The position numbers were made by a program, and so were the translations under genes. Below are positions 19,727 to 27,652 of a DNA stretch of 55,083 nt, piece by piece. This stretch comes from an uncultured Duodenibacillus sp. GTDB taxonomy: Bacteria; Pseudomonadota; Gammaproteobacteria; Burkholderiales; Burkholderiaceae_F. The notes below the pieces were generated by a model. That model was not told the origin of the DNA. It saw nothing but the letters and a program-made list of their open reading frames with translations, and did not search any database. How positions within the stretch are numbered: the first letter of the stretch is position 1; the number at the start of each line of letters is the position of its first letter. The stretch is from contig CALXOY010000053.1 in assembly GCA_944390145.1 (NCBI GenBank), forward strand, positions 1 to 55,083, in the 5' to 3' direction.

Positions 19727-19756
19727 TTGACAGCGCTCGCCCGTTGGTGCTGTGAT
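19727..19756 (+). promoter_or_regulatory. Candidate sigma70 promoter of ppk2
   Basis: A consensus TTGACA at 19727-19732 is followed after 18 bases by TGTGAT (19751-19756), about 68 bases before the ppk2 start. The -35 is perfect; the -10 is four of six. Confidence 0.5.
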
Positions 19757-19824
19757 GTACAGTTGTGCTGAGAGGAACAGAGCAGTCCGACTGCCTGAAT
19801 CCATCCAGATTTTTGGAGACACTT

Positions 19825-20967
19825 ATGGGCGACAAGAAAAAAGACCGCGCTGAAGAAGAAAAGCAGGCGGCAGGGGGCAAGGCCCCCAAGACGGAGACGA
19901 ATTTCAACGATACGCTCGAGAAGGTGTTTCGTGATGTCGCTTTGATCGACCCCAAGGAAAACATCGACTGCGTCATCAAGGAGATCGTGCATCAGGTCCG
20001 GGCGATGAAGACGTCGCTAACGGCTGAGGAAATGGCCGATCTGGTGTTTGAGAACATGCAGCCCAAGTCGCGTGACCATATGCTCGCGGGGCTTCTTGCC
20101 GACATTTTTGAAAAACAAGCGAAGCTGCGTTCACGAAATGCCCGCAACATGGAAGAGCTCGATCCTGACTACAACAAGGGCGCTTTTCCGTATCTGCACA
20201 ATTACGACGACGCGATGTACAAGGAGGAGCTCTATGCCCTGCAGGTGGAGCTCCTGAAGCTGCAGCACTTCGTGAAGGAAAAGGGCCTCAAGGTCGCGGT
20301 GATTTTTGAGGGGCGCGACGCCGCCGGCAAGGGCGGCACCATTGCGCGCTTTACGCAGAACATCAATCCCCGCGGCGCACGCATTGTGGCTTTGCCCAAG
20401 CCCACGGAGGCCGAGACGGGGCAGTGGTACTTCCAGCGCTATGTGGCGCATCTGCCAAGCCCGGGGGAAATTGTCTTTTTTGACCGCTCCTGGTACAACC
20501 GCGCCGTGGTTGAGCCGGTGATGGGCTTTTGCAAGCCCGAGCAGACAAAGCTCTTTTTGTCCGAGGTGCCCGCCTTTGAAAGAAGCCTCGTGGAGCACGG
20601 CATTCATCTCACCAAGTTCTGGCTGGATGTGAGCCGCGACGAGCAAAAGCGGCGCTTCAAGCAGCGCCGCGTCGACCCGGTGCGCCGCTGGAAGCTCTCG
20701 CCCGTGGACATCGCGTCGCTCGACCGCTGGGACGACTACACGGCCGCCATCGAGCAGATGTTCCGCACGACGGAAACGCCCCAAGCTCCCTGGACGATCA
20801 TCCGCAGCGACGACAAACGGCGCGCCCGCCTAAACGCCATCCGCGTCTTCCTGCACAGCATTGAGTATGCGGAAAAAGACGAGGAGCAGATTGGCTCGGT
20901 TGACGGCCTCATTGTGAAGTCCGTTCCGGAGTATCTGCGCGGATACCGTATGGGTGCGGGTGTTTGA
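19825..20967 (+). CDS. ppk2: Polyphosphate kinase 2 (PPK2 family)
   Basis: PPK2 enzymes phosphorylate nucleoside diphosphates from polyphosphate, or run the reverse reaction. The 380-residue protein has a charged N-terminal extension of about 130 residues and the single P-loop domain with Walker A FEGRDAAGKGGT near residue 160. Walker B is VFFDRSWYNRAVVEPVMGF near 217, and the Arg-rich lid KRRFKQRRVDP follows. One catalytic domain fits class I (ADP/GDP-preferring), which is inference. The ATG at 19825 has GGAG six bases upstream; the open frame begins at 19765. It stands alone between its own promoter and tandem terminators. Confidence 0.92.
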   Translation: MGDKKKDRAEEEKQAAGGKAPKTETNFNDTLEKVFRDVALIDPKENIDCVIKEIVHQVRAMKTSLTAEEMADLVFENMQPKSRDHMLAGLLADIFEKQAKLRSRNARNMEELDPDYNKGAFPYLHNYDDAMYKEELYALQVELLKLQHFVKEKGLKVAVIFEGRDAAGKGGTIARFTQNINPRGARIVALPKPTEAETGQWYFQRYVAHLPSPGEIVFFDRSWYNRAVVEPVMGFCKPEQTKLFLSEVPAFERSLVEHGIHLTKFWLDVSRDEQKRRFKQRRVDPVRRWKLSPVDIASLDRWDDYTAAIEQMFRTTETPQAPWTIIRSDDKRRARLNAIRVFLHSIEYAEKDEEQIGSVDGLIVKSVPEYLRGYRMGAGV

Positions 20968-20982
20968 TAGACAAAATAAACA

Positions 20983-21028
20983 GGCCGCATGTGAGCCATT
21001 AGAAATGGACTGCATGCGGCCCTTTTTG
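20983..21028 (+). terminator. Intrinsic terminator of ppk2
   Basis: GGCCGCATG (20983-20991) pairs with CATGCGGCC (21013-21021); the inner bases extend the stem (CCAT/ATGG), and CTTTTTG follows. Confidence 0.9.
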
Positions 21029-21030
21029 TG

Positions 21031-21092
21031 CCTGCTTGCGGCAGTTTCCGCGTCTTGGACAGGGTCGCCGCAAGCAGGTTGAATAAATTTTT
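21031..21092. terminator. Second hairpin between ppk2 and the convergent HMA gene
   Basis: A 12-bp perfect inverted repeat CCTGCTTGCGGC (21031-21042) and GCCGCAAGCAGG (21067-21078) is followed on the plus strand by TTGAATAAATTTTT. It backs up the ppk2 terminator and may also limit transcription from the minus-strand HMA gene, although no T-run is present on that side. Confidence 0.65.
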
Positions 21093-21120
21093 AAAGGTTT
21101 TATACAGACCGCTAAATTTT

Positions 21121-21390
21121 CTACGAGAAAAGCCCCTTGAGCTTGACGATGAAGCTTTCGGACTCATACGGGCCGTATTCGTAGGAGAGAAAGTCGTAGC
21201 CCTGGGACTGGATGGCCCGGCGCACGGTGTCCTGATCGAGAATGCCGTCGGAGAGGATGACGGCTTGTTTGGTTTTCCGGTTGGCGCGCACTGTTTTGAT
21301 GTCGGGAAATGCAGCGCGGATGGCCTCGTTGATGTGCGCTTCGCACATCTGACAGGACATGCCTCCCACGCCGACCACGGTTTTGATCAC
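21121..21390 (-). CDS. Small heavy-metal-associated (HMA) domain protein
   Basis: An 89-residue cytosolic protein with one HMA fold, as in copper chaperones and P-type ATPase metal domains. It has the metal motif GGMSCQMCEAH (MxCxxC), two helices, and the closing segment AIQSQGYDFLSYEYGPY, then a C-terminal tail of about 15 residues. The frame is open to 21441, but a GTG at 21390 has AAGGAG six bases upstream and gives the standard start (M/VIKTVVGVGG). No copper ATPase is adjacent. The promoter is overlapped by a Fur-box candidate, so iron, rather than copper, may set its expression. Confidence 0.82.
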   Translation of the reverse strand: MIKTVVGVGGMSCQMCEAHINEAIRAAFPDIKTVRANRKTKQAVILSDGILDQDTVRRAIQSQGYDFLSYEYGPYESESFIVKLKGLFS

Positions 21391-21426
21391 TTTCGACTCC
21401 TTTGAAGCTTGTTGTTGATTTGTTTT

Positions 21427-21459
21427 GCAAATGATAATCATTCGTAATGAAAATGCGAA
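21427..21459 (-). promoter_or_regulatory. Promoter of the HMA gene overlapped by a Fur-box candidate
   Basis: On the minus strand TTCGCA (21454-21459) and TATCAT (21431-21436) are spaced by 17 bases. The interval 21427-21445 (centre ATGATAATCATT) matches 14 of 19 positions of the E. coli Fur-box consensus and covers the -10 box. A second, weaker AATGATT half-site lies at 21458-21464. The divergent HAD gene starts about 70 bases away and could share the operator. Confidence 0.65.
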
Positions 21460-21513
21460 TGATTCACATTAATTTTTAAAGCGCGAGGAGACAGGTTTTC
21501 CCGAAGAGCATCT

Positions 21514-22272
21514 ATGATCAGCGCAAAAGCATTTTTAAGCGGCAAAAAGGCCGCCGTCTTTGACTTCGACGGAACGCTTGCCGACACCATCGGCCTGTGG
21601 AACATGGTTGACGTGAAGCTTGCGCAGGAGCTGGGCGCCGCCAACGCGGATCCCGAAGCGCTGCACGCCTTTCGCGAGCAGTCGCTGGCGCGGCACCGCA
21701 AAGAGGAGAATCCGTATCAGAGCTACTGCGCCGACTTCGGGAAATGGATCGGCAGTCCCTTGACAGGAAAGGAAATCCACGCACGGCGCTACAGCATCTC
21801 GAGGCGGATGCTGCGTGAGGAGGTGAGTCTTCGCAGCGGGGCGGCGCAGACGCTGCTGCGTCTGAAAGCCATGGGCCTGCGGCTGGCTGTCGCCACCACG
21901 ACGCGCCGGGCCAATATTGAGATCTACTGCACGGGCAATGAGCGCATTCGCCGGGAAATTCATCTGGCCGATGTCTTTGAGTGCTTTGTGTGCGCGGAGG
22001 ATGTGCGGTGCATCAAGCCGGATCCCGAGTGCTATTGCACGGCTTTGAAGCGGCTGGGCGTCAACCCGAACGAGGCCTTCGCGGTGGAGGATACGCTTGC
22101 GGGCGTTCAAGCCGCCCGCGGCGCGGGTCTTGAATGCATCGGCATCTATGAACCGCACTCGGCTGCCTTTGCCGCAGAAATCAAAGCCCGCACGGCCTGC
22201 TACTTTCAAAGCTATGCGGACTTTTTGCGGTGGCTTGCTCAGGCCGGCTGCTGCTCGGCAAATCCCGCCTGA
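21514..22272 (+). CDS. HAD-superfamily hydrolase (phosphoglycolate-phosphatase-like)
   Basis: A 252-residue haloacid-dehalogenase-type phosphatase. Motif I is FDFDGTLADT (residues 16-25, nucleophile and acid Asp), motif II AVATTTRR, motif III Lys in CIKPDPECY, and motif IV AVEDTLAGVQAA. A helical cap lies between motifs I and II. The substrate cannot be told from sequence; beta-phosphoglucomutase and phosphoglycolate phosphatase relatives share this layout. ATG 21514 has AAGAG seven bases upstream. Its last 34 bases overlap the 3' end of the opposite-strand activase gene. Confidence 0.85.
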   Translation: MISAKAFLSGKKAAVFDFDGTLADTIGLWNMVDVKLAQELGAANADPEALHAFREQSLARHRKEENPYQSYCADFGKWIGSPLTGKEIHARRYSISRRMLREEVSLRSGAAQTLLRLKAMGLRLAVATTTRRANIEIYCTGNERIRREIHLADVFECFVCAEDVRCIKPDPECYCTALKRLGVNPNEAFAVEDTLAGVQAARGAGLECIGIYEPHSAAFAAEIKARTACYFQSYADFLRWLAQAGCCSANPA

Positions 22273-25200
22273 TTGGTGGGGCTTGCGCCGGCAGAGGCTT
22301 CAAGCGTGTGGCCGTCGGCCGAGGGCTGGGTCTCAAGCGCCCGCGTGATAAAGAGCTTTAAACGGTTGGTGACGTTGCTTTCAGCGGTGCCGCCCTCAAA
22401 GTCAATGCCGATCAGGTTGGCCTTGGGATAGCGGCTTCTCAAGGCTGACATCGCCCCGCGACCGGTGATGTGGTTGGGCAGGCATCCGAAGGGCTGCAGA
22501 CAGACCACGTTGTCGGTGCCAGTGGCGAGAAATTCCGCCATTTCCGCGGTGAGAAGCCACCCTTCGCCCGCCTGCTGTCCGGGCGAGACGATGCCCTCGA
22601 CGCGTTTGAGATATTCGTCAAGCGCAGGCATGTGCCCGAGCGGGTGATCCTTTCCCATGGCCGCACTGGCGGCGTCGCGCAGCTTCTGCATATAGCCCAA
22701 CAGAAATGCGCTCACATAGGCGCGCAGCTTCGGCCCTTCGGCGTGCTGGCTCTGCCAGATGGGGTCGGCAAGGCAGTAGAGGAAGAACGTCGCGAGATCC
22801 GGCAGCACGGGTTCGGCGCCGGCTTCCTGCAGGCGCTTCACGGTATCCAGATTGGCCTTGGGATGGTACTCCAGAAGAATTTCGCCGACGATGCCGACTT
22901 TTGGCCGCACTTTGCCGTCAAGTTCCACAGCGTTGAAGATATTGACGATTTCGCGCACGGCGCTGGCAAAGGCGGCGGGTTTGCCCGAGGCCGCCGCCTT
23001 GGCCGCCACCGGGGTGGCAAGCTTCAAGGCGATGTCGGCGTTGCCCTTTTGCACTTCGCCCGCCTGTGCGTGCAGATAAAGGCGCTGCAGCACGTCGCCC
23101 AGCACCACCGCCATCGAAAGGCGCTTTAAGCCGGCAACGCCGAGCTTTAAGTGCGCGTGGCCGGTAAGCGACCGGCCTGAGAGCGTCACCACGGGCAGAT
23201 TCGGCAGTCCCTTGTCGCGCAGCGCCCAGTCCAAAAGGGTGGGGTAGTTGGTCGCGCGGCACGGACCGCAGGTCTGGCTGAAGAGAAAGACGCTTTTTTG
23301 CGGATCAAAATCAGGCGCCTCGGTGGCTTCCAGAAGCTGACCGATGGTGACGATGGCCGGATAGCAGGCGTCGTTGTTGACGTAGCGCAGGCCGAGCGTC
23401 ACCGCGTGGTCGCTTACCACCGGCAGAAGCTTCGTGTGATAGCCCATCGCGTCGAGCACCGCCGTCAAAAGCGGAAAGTGCACGGGCGCCATCTGCGGCA
23501 CGTAGAGCGTGCGGGCCTTGAGCTGCTCGGCCGTAAGCGACTTGCCGCGCTCCCTAGCCTCTTCGAGCACTTCGATTTCCGGGCGCTTTGCGTGAAAGAG
23601 GCGCTTGAAAAAGTGAACGGGCGCTTCGTGCATGGCTTTTTCCACCGGCACAACGTAGTCGGGCAGTTCGTCGACGGAAACGGGCGAGGAGCCCACGCCG
23701 TGCACGGCAAAAAGCGAGCGCAGGCGGATGCGGGCGGCGCCAAGCGTATCGGTTTCATCGATCTTGAGCATCGTGTAGAGCATCTGCTTTTTGTGCGCGA
23801 TGCGCTTCATCTGTTCGCTTGTGATCGCATCAATGCCGCAGCCAAAGCTCACAAGCTGCACGAGCTCCGTATCCGGGCGCGAGGCTGCCATTTCAAAGGC
23901 GCGGTAAAGCCTGCCGTGGAAGGCCCACTGATTGACGACGTCAAGCGGCGCCTTGTCTTCGTGCATTTCCTCAAAGAGGAAACTCACGGCGTCCTCGGTC
24001 ACCACGCGCGCGCCCATGGATTCGATCAGGGTCGGGATGCCGTGATGGATGTAGCCGTCAAGATGATAGGGGTGGCCCGCAAGCACCACCACAAAGCCCG
24101 GCGCGTTCCAGATTTCGCGGGCCTTGTTGCGGATTTCAGCCCGATAGGCGTGGAGTTCTGCCACCGCTTTTTTCCAGGCCTTTTGCACATCGTGGGCCTT
24201 GAGAGCCGGAAACGACTCCAGGAGCGCATGCTGGATGGTCGATTCTTTTTCAATGTCGACAAAGGGCGTGAGGATGCGCGTTTCGGGCGCCGCGTTTTCA
24301 AGCGCGATGCGCAGCGCTTCGGGGTAGCCGCCCACCACCGGGCAGGCATAGGCGTCCTCGGCTTCGGCAATGAGCTTCTTTTCCTTGGGCACGCACGGCA
24401 TCCAAATCGTGTGCACGCCTTTTTCGGCAAGCGACAGGGCGTGTCCGTGCGCAATCTTGGCGGGCAGGCACAGCGACTGCGAGGGAACGGTGTCCGAGCC
24501 CTTGGCCACCATCGCGGCCGTGGTAGGGGCGGAAAGCACCACGCGAAAGCCGAGTTCGGTGAAAAGCGTGCGCCAGAAGGGGTAGTGCTCCCACATGTTG
24601 AGAACGCGCAGCAGGCCGATTTCGCCCATCGGGGCCGCTTCGGGCGGCAGCACGTCGCCCGCAAAGAGTCGCTCGACCTTCCAGTCGATGAAGCCCGTGT
24701 GCTTTTTCCGGCTGCCGCCGAGGCTCTTCAAGCCGAATTCGCAGCGGTTGCCGCTCACAAACTTGTTGCCCGAGCGGAAGCGGTGCAGGGTGAGTGCGCA
24801 GCTGTTGGAGCAGCCCCGGCAGCGGAATTCACGCTTCACAATGCCTGTCGCGTCAAACATCTCCTCGGTGGGCTGCCAGACCGGCACCGCGTCGGTGGTG
24901 CGCTCCTGCGCCAGAAGCGCCGCGCCGTAGGCGCCCATGAGGCCCGCAAGCTGCGGGCGGATCACTTCGAGATGCGTGTACTTTTCAAAGGCGCGCAGCA
25001 CCGCGTCGTTTAAGAACGTGCCGCCCTGCACGACCACCTTGTCGCCCAGGTACTCGGGCGTTGTGATGCGCAGCACCTTTTCAAGGGCGTTGCGCACCAC
25101 CGAAATACAAAGGCCCGCGGCAATGTCCTCGGGGCTTGCGCCGTCCTTTTGCGCCTCGCGCACCTTGGAATTCATAAAGACCGTGCAGCGCGAGCCCAGA

Positions 25201-26699
25201 TCCACCGGGTGGCGCGAGCGCATCGCGGCCTGCACGAATTCGGGCATGGTAAGCCCGAGCTGCTTGGAGAAGGTTTCGAGAAACGCGCCGCAGCCCGACG
25301 AGCAGGCTTCGTTTAGGGCGACCGAGGTGATGAGGCCGTGCTCGACCTTCAGACACTTCATGTCCTGGCCGCCGATGTCGATCACAAAGGTGGCGTCCGG
25401 AATGAAGGCGCTCGCGGCGCGCTGGTGCGCCAGGGTTTCGACTTCGGTGAGAGGACTGCCGAGCGCGGCGGCCGCCAGATCTGCGCCGTAGCCGGTGGCG
25501 AGAATCGAGCGGATGCGGGCGCCTTCGGGAATCTCGTGCGAGATCTTTTCAATGCGCGGCAGCAGCTGCTGCAGGGGCGCGCCGCGGTTGCTTTCGTACC
25601 AGGTGGTGCAGATTTCACCCTTTTCGGTGATGAGCACGCCCTTGGCGGTGGTGCTGCCGAGATCAATGCCGAGAAAGAGGTTGCCGCGGGCGCTTGACAG
25701 ATCAATCGTGGGAATTTGCGCCCGTGAGTGGCGCGCCGTAAAAGCCTTGCGCTCGGCGTCATTGGCAAACAGGGGCTTGGGCCCCTCGCGGCGGTCGGCG
25801 TTGACGGCTTCGCGGCCGACGGCTTCAATGAGCCCGTCAAGGGTCCAGAGCCTGTCTTGCTGGCTCACCGGCTGAAGCGCCGCGCCGTGCGCGACGGCGT
25901 ACTGCGCAAAGGCAAAGTGCCGCAGCGCGACGTTGTTGTGTGCAAGGCGCCTTGCAAAGGCGTTTCTAAGTTCACTTAAAAACGAGAGGGGCCCGCCCAA
26001 AAGCGCCACGTTGCCCTTTAAGGGGCGTCCGCAGGAAAGGCCGCCCACGGCTTGTTCGGCCACGGCGTCAAAGACGGACCGGGCGATTTCGGCCTTCGGA
26101 ATGCCGGCGTTTAAGAGCCCCACAACGTCGGTTTTGGCAAAAACGCCGCAGCGCGAGGCAATCGGGTGCGAGACGGCGGCTTCGCCCGCGAGCCGATTGA
26201 GTTCGGCAAGCGGCAGCCCGAGCGTGGAGGACATCTGATCGAGAAAGGCGCCCGTGCCGCCTGCGCACGCCTCATTCATGCGCAGTTCCTGGCTGCCCGT
26301 GAGGTAGAGGATCTTGGCGTCTTCGCCTCCGAGTTCAATGGCCGCGTCAATGGTTTGCCCGTCAAAGATGTCGCTTGCGGCGGTCTGCAGAAAGCGCGCC
26401 GCGGCAATCACCTCCTGCACGAAGTCGATCCCGAGGCGCTCGCTCAAGGACAAGGCGCCCGAGCCGGTGAGCCGAACCCGGGTCTGCAGATGCGGGTAGT
26501 TTTTGGAGAGCTCCGTGAGCAGGTTGATCAGGGTTGCCGTCACCGCGCTTGCATGGCGCTGATAGGCATGAGCCAGAACGCAGCCGTCGGAACCGAGCAG
26601 AACGTATTTGACCGTCGTGCTGCCCAGATCAATGCCGAGGCGAAATGTTTCAGATTTTTGTGCTGTGGATTGAGCGTCCTGACTCATTGAGGAAACCAT
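22239..26699 (-). CDS. Giant fused 2-hydroxyacyl-CoA dehydratase activase/dehydratase-like protein
   Basis: This 1486-residue cytosolic protein has two BadF/BcrA/HgdC-type ASKHA ATPase modules (LGIDLGSTTVKYVLL near residue 21 and LGIDLGSTTAKGVLI near 340). Each has the cysteine segments seen in activases (NEACAGGTGAFLD and SRCGVF; NEACSSGCGAFLE and SRCTVF). A cysteine-rich stretch CRGCSNSC follows near 625, then a DUF2229-like region from about 690, and an HgdB-like region from about 1060 with SQTCGPCR near 1140 and LQPFGCLPNH near 1400. Activases normally use ATP and a shared [4Fe-4S] cluster to reduce a separate dehydratase. Here both kinds of module are one chain; the reaction is unknown. 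A second ATG at 26687 is possible. Confidence 0.85.
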   Translation of the reverse strand: MVSSMSQDAQSTAQKSETFRLGIDLGSTTVKYVLLGSDGCVLAHAYQRHASAVTATLINLLTELSKNYPHLQTRVRLTGSGALSLSERLGIDFVQEVIAAARFLQTAASDIFDGQTIDAAIELGGEDAKILYLTGSQELRMNEACAGGTGAFLDQMSSTLGLPLAELNRLAGEAAVSHPIASRCGVFAKTDVVGLLNAGIPKAEIARSVFDAVAEQAVGGLSCGRPLKGNVALLGGPLSFLSELRNAFARRLAHNNVALRHFAFAQYAVAHGAALQPVSQQDRLWTLDGLIEAVGREAVNADRREGPKPLFANDAERKAFTARHSRAQIPTIDLSSARGNLFLGIDLGSTTAKGVLITEKGEICTTWYESNRGAPLQQLLPRIEKISHEIPEGARIRSILATGYGADLAAAALGSPLTEVETLAHQRAASAFIPDATFVIDIGGQDMKCLKVEHGLITSVALNEACSSGCGAFLETFSKQLGLTMPEFVQAAMRSRHPVDLGSRCTVFMNSKVREAQKDGASPEDIAAGLCISVVRNALEKVLRITTPEYLGDKVVVQGGTFLNDAVLRAFEKYTHLEVIRPQLAGLMGAYGAALLAQERTTDAVPVWQPTEEMFDATGIVKREFRCRGCSNSCALTLHRFRSGNKFVSGNRCEFGLKSLGGSRKKHTGFIDWKVERLFAGDVLPPEAAPMGEIGLLRVLNMWEHYPFWRTLFTELGFRVVLSAPTTAAMVAKGSDTVPSQSLCLPAKIAHGHALSLAEKGVHTIWMPCVPKEKKLIAEAEDAYACPVVGGYPEALRIALENAAPETRILTPFVDIEKESTIQHALLESFPALKAHDVQKAWKKAVAELHAYRAEIRNKAREIWNAPGFVVVLAGHPYHLDGYIHHGIPTLIESMGARVVTEDAVSFLFEEMHEDKAPLDVVNQWAFHGRLYRAFEMAASRPDTELVQLVSFGCGIDAITSEQMKRIAHKKQMLYTMLKIDETDTLGAARIRLRSLFAVHGVGSSPVSVDELPDYVVPVEKAMHEAPVHFFKRLFHAKRPEIEVLEEARERGKSLTAEQLKARTLYVPQMAPVHFPLLTAVLDAMGYHTKLLPVVSDHAVTLGLRYVNNDACYPAIVTIGQLLEATEAPDFDPQKSVFLFSQTCGPCRATNYPTLLDWALRDKGLPNLPVVTLSGRSLTGHAHLKLGVAGLKRLSMAVVLGDVLQRLYLHAQAGEVQKGNADIALKLATPVAAKAAASGKPAAFASAVREIVNIFNAVELDGKVRPKVGIVGEILLEYHPKANLDTVKRLQEAGAEPVLPDLATFFLYCLADPIWQSQHAEGPKLRAYVSAFLLGYMQKLRDAASAAMGKDHPLGHMPALDEYLKRVEGIVSPGQQAGEGWLLTAEMAEFLATGTDNVVCLQPFGCLPNHITGRGAMSALRSRYPKANLIGIDFEGGTAESNVTNRLKLFITRALETQPSADGHTLEASAGASPTNQAGFAEQQPA

Positions 26700-26916
26700 C
26701 GAACAAAACCGCCGCGATCAGGCACGGCGGGAGGTGACAAACAACTTATTTCTTGAGCGTAACAGGTGCTGCGCCGGCTTGTGTCAGACGGTAATTCAGG
26801 GAAAACCCTGTTTTGCAGGCGCACTGTATGAGGCTCATTCGTAAAGGCTAACGCAAATAAAGCGCAGGGGCAGAAAGCCTGCAGCAAGTTTGAATTGTCT
26901 GCAGCGCATGCGCATG

Positions 26917-26953
26917 AAAAAACGCACCCGAGGAGCGATCGGATGCGTTTTTT
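26917..26953 (-). terminator. Two-way terminator downstream of rpsT
   Basis: AAAAAACGCA (26917-26926) pairs with TGCGTTTTTT (26944-26953), giving a T-run on either strand. It lies 80 bases after the rpsT stop. A second, imperfect hairpin (about 26969-26999) sits between. The remaining 26700-26916, upstream of the activase gene, holds no gene I can see and no convincing promoter. Confidence 0.8.
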
Positions 26954-27033
26954 GCGTCTAAATGGCTAAACCGCTGACCTGAGGGAATCAGGCGTTTTAG
27001 CGTATGAGTCCGGCTGAACCCGTGCCTAACAAA

Positions 27034-27297
27034 TTAGGCGAGCGCCTTGATGGCGGCAGACAGACGGCTCTTGTGGCGTGCGGCGGCGTTCATGTGCAGA
27101 ACGCCCTTGCGGCACATGGAGTCGATCACGCTCTGGGCCTTCTGGAAGGCCTGCTGAGCACCGGCCTTGTCGCCGGCGACGATGAACTTGCGCACGTGCT
27201 TGATGGCCGTGCGGTACTGGCTGCGCTGTGCAGAAAGGCGCTGGTTGCGGGCAACGGCCTGACGGGCGCGCTTGCGGGCTTGGTTGGTGTTTGCCAT
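27034..27297 (-). CDS. rpsT: 30S ribosomal protein S20
   Basis: An 87-residue, Lys/Arg/Ala-rich primary-binding protein of the small subunit. The start [14 protein letters not shown] and the end [13 protein letters not shown] are typical of S20. The ATG at 27297 follows CAGGA by about 12 bases. It is divergent from murJ, an arrangement common in betaproteobacteria, and transcribed from a promoter about 225 bases upstream, so it has a long leader. Confidence 0.97.
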   Translation of the reverse strand: MANTNQARKRARQAVARNQRLSAQRSQYRTAIKHVRKFIVAGDKAGAQQAFQKAQSVIDSMCRKGVLHMNAAARHKSRLSAAIKALA

Positions 27298-27521
27298 TTA
27301 GTTTTGAATTCCTGAAAATGAATGCCGTGGTTTGCGGACTTTCCGCTTCGAGCAGGGCAATCTTTATGCCCGTGCCTGCCTGCGGCAGCCGCCGGAGCCC
27401 GGCATCAGGCCGGATGAATCGGCCGGTTGCAAGTTTTACTACAATGTTGCCTTCCGGTCTCCTGCCAGGGGCGCGCTGCAACGTTTGCGCGGACTGTGCA
27501 CTTGAATCCGGAAAGCGCAAC

Positions 27522-27550
27522 ATTGTATCAAATCACGGGAGTCGATACAA
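27522..27550 (-). promoter_or_regulatory. Candidate rpsT promoter
   Basis: On the minus strand TTGTAT (27545-27550) and TACAAT (27522-27527) are spaced by exactly 17 bases. The two boxes form an inverted repeat (TTGTATC and GATACAA). A start site near 27514 would give an rpsT leader of roughly 215 nt. The rest of the 27298-27652 spacer holds no coding sequence; murJ's promoter is not obvious, though a TACAAT at 27440-27445 on the plus strand is possible. Confidence 0.55.
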
Positions 27551-27652
27551 GCTTCCCTTGCGTTTCGGCGCGCGCTGCTTTTCATAGGGAAAAGCGGGGC
27601 CGCAGGCTTTGCGCCGCCCGCAGGCACTCTTTCAATCTTTTGCCATAACGAC

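Noticed and set aside
23298-25013. 571-codon open frame on the plus strand opposite the giant activase gene
   Set aside because: A shadow frame produced by codon bias in GC-rich DNA. The minus-strand protein shows clear family motifs throughout, and the antisense product shows none.
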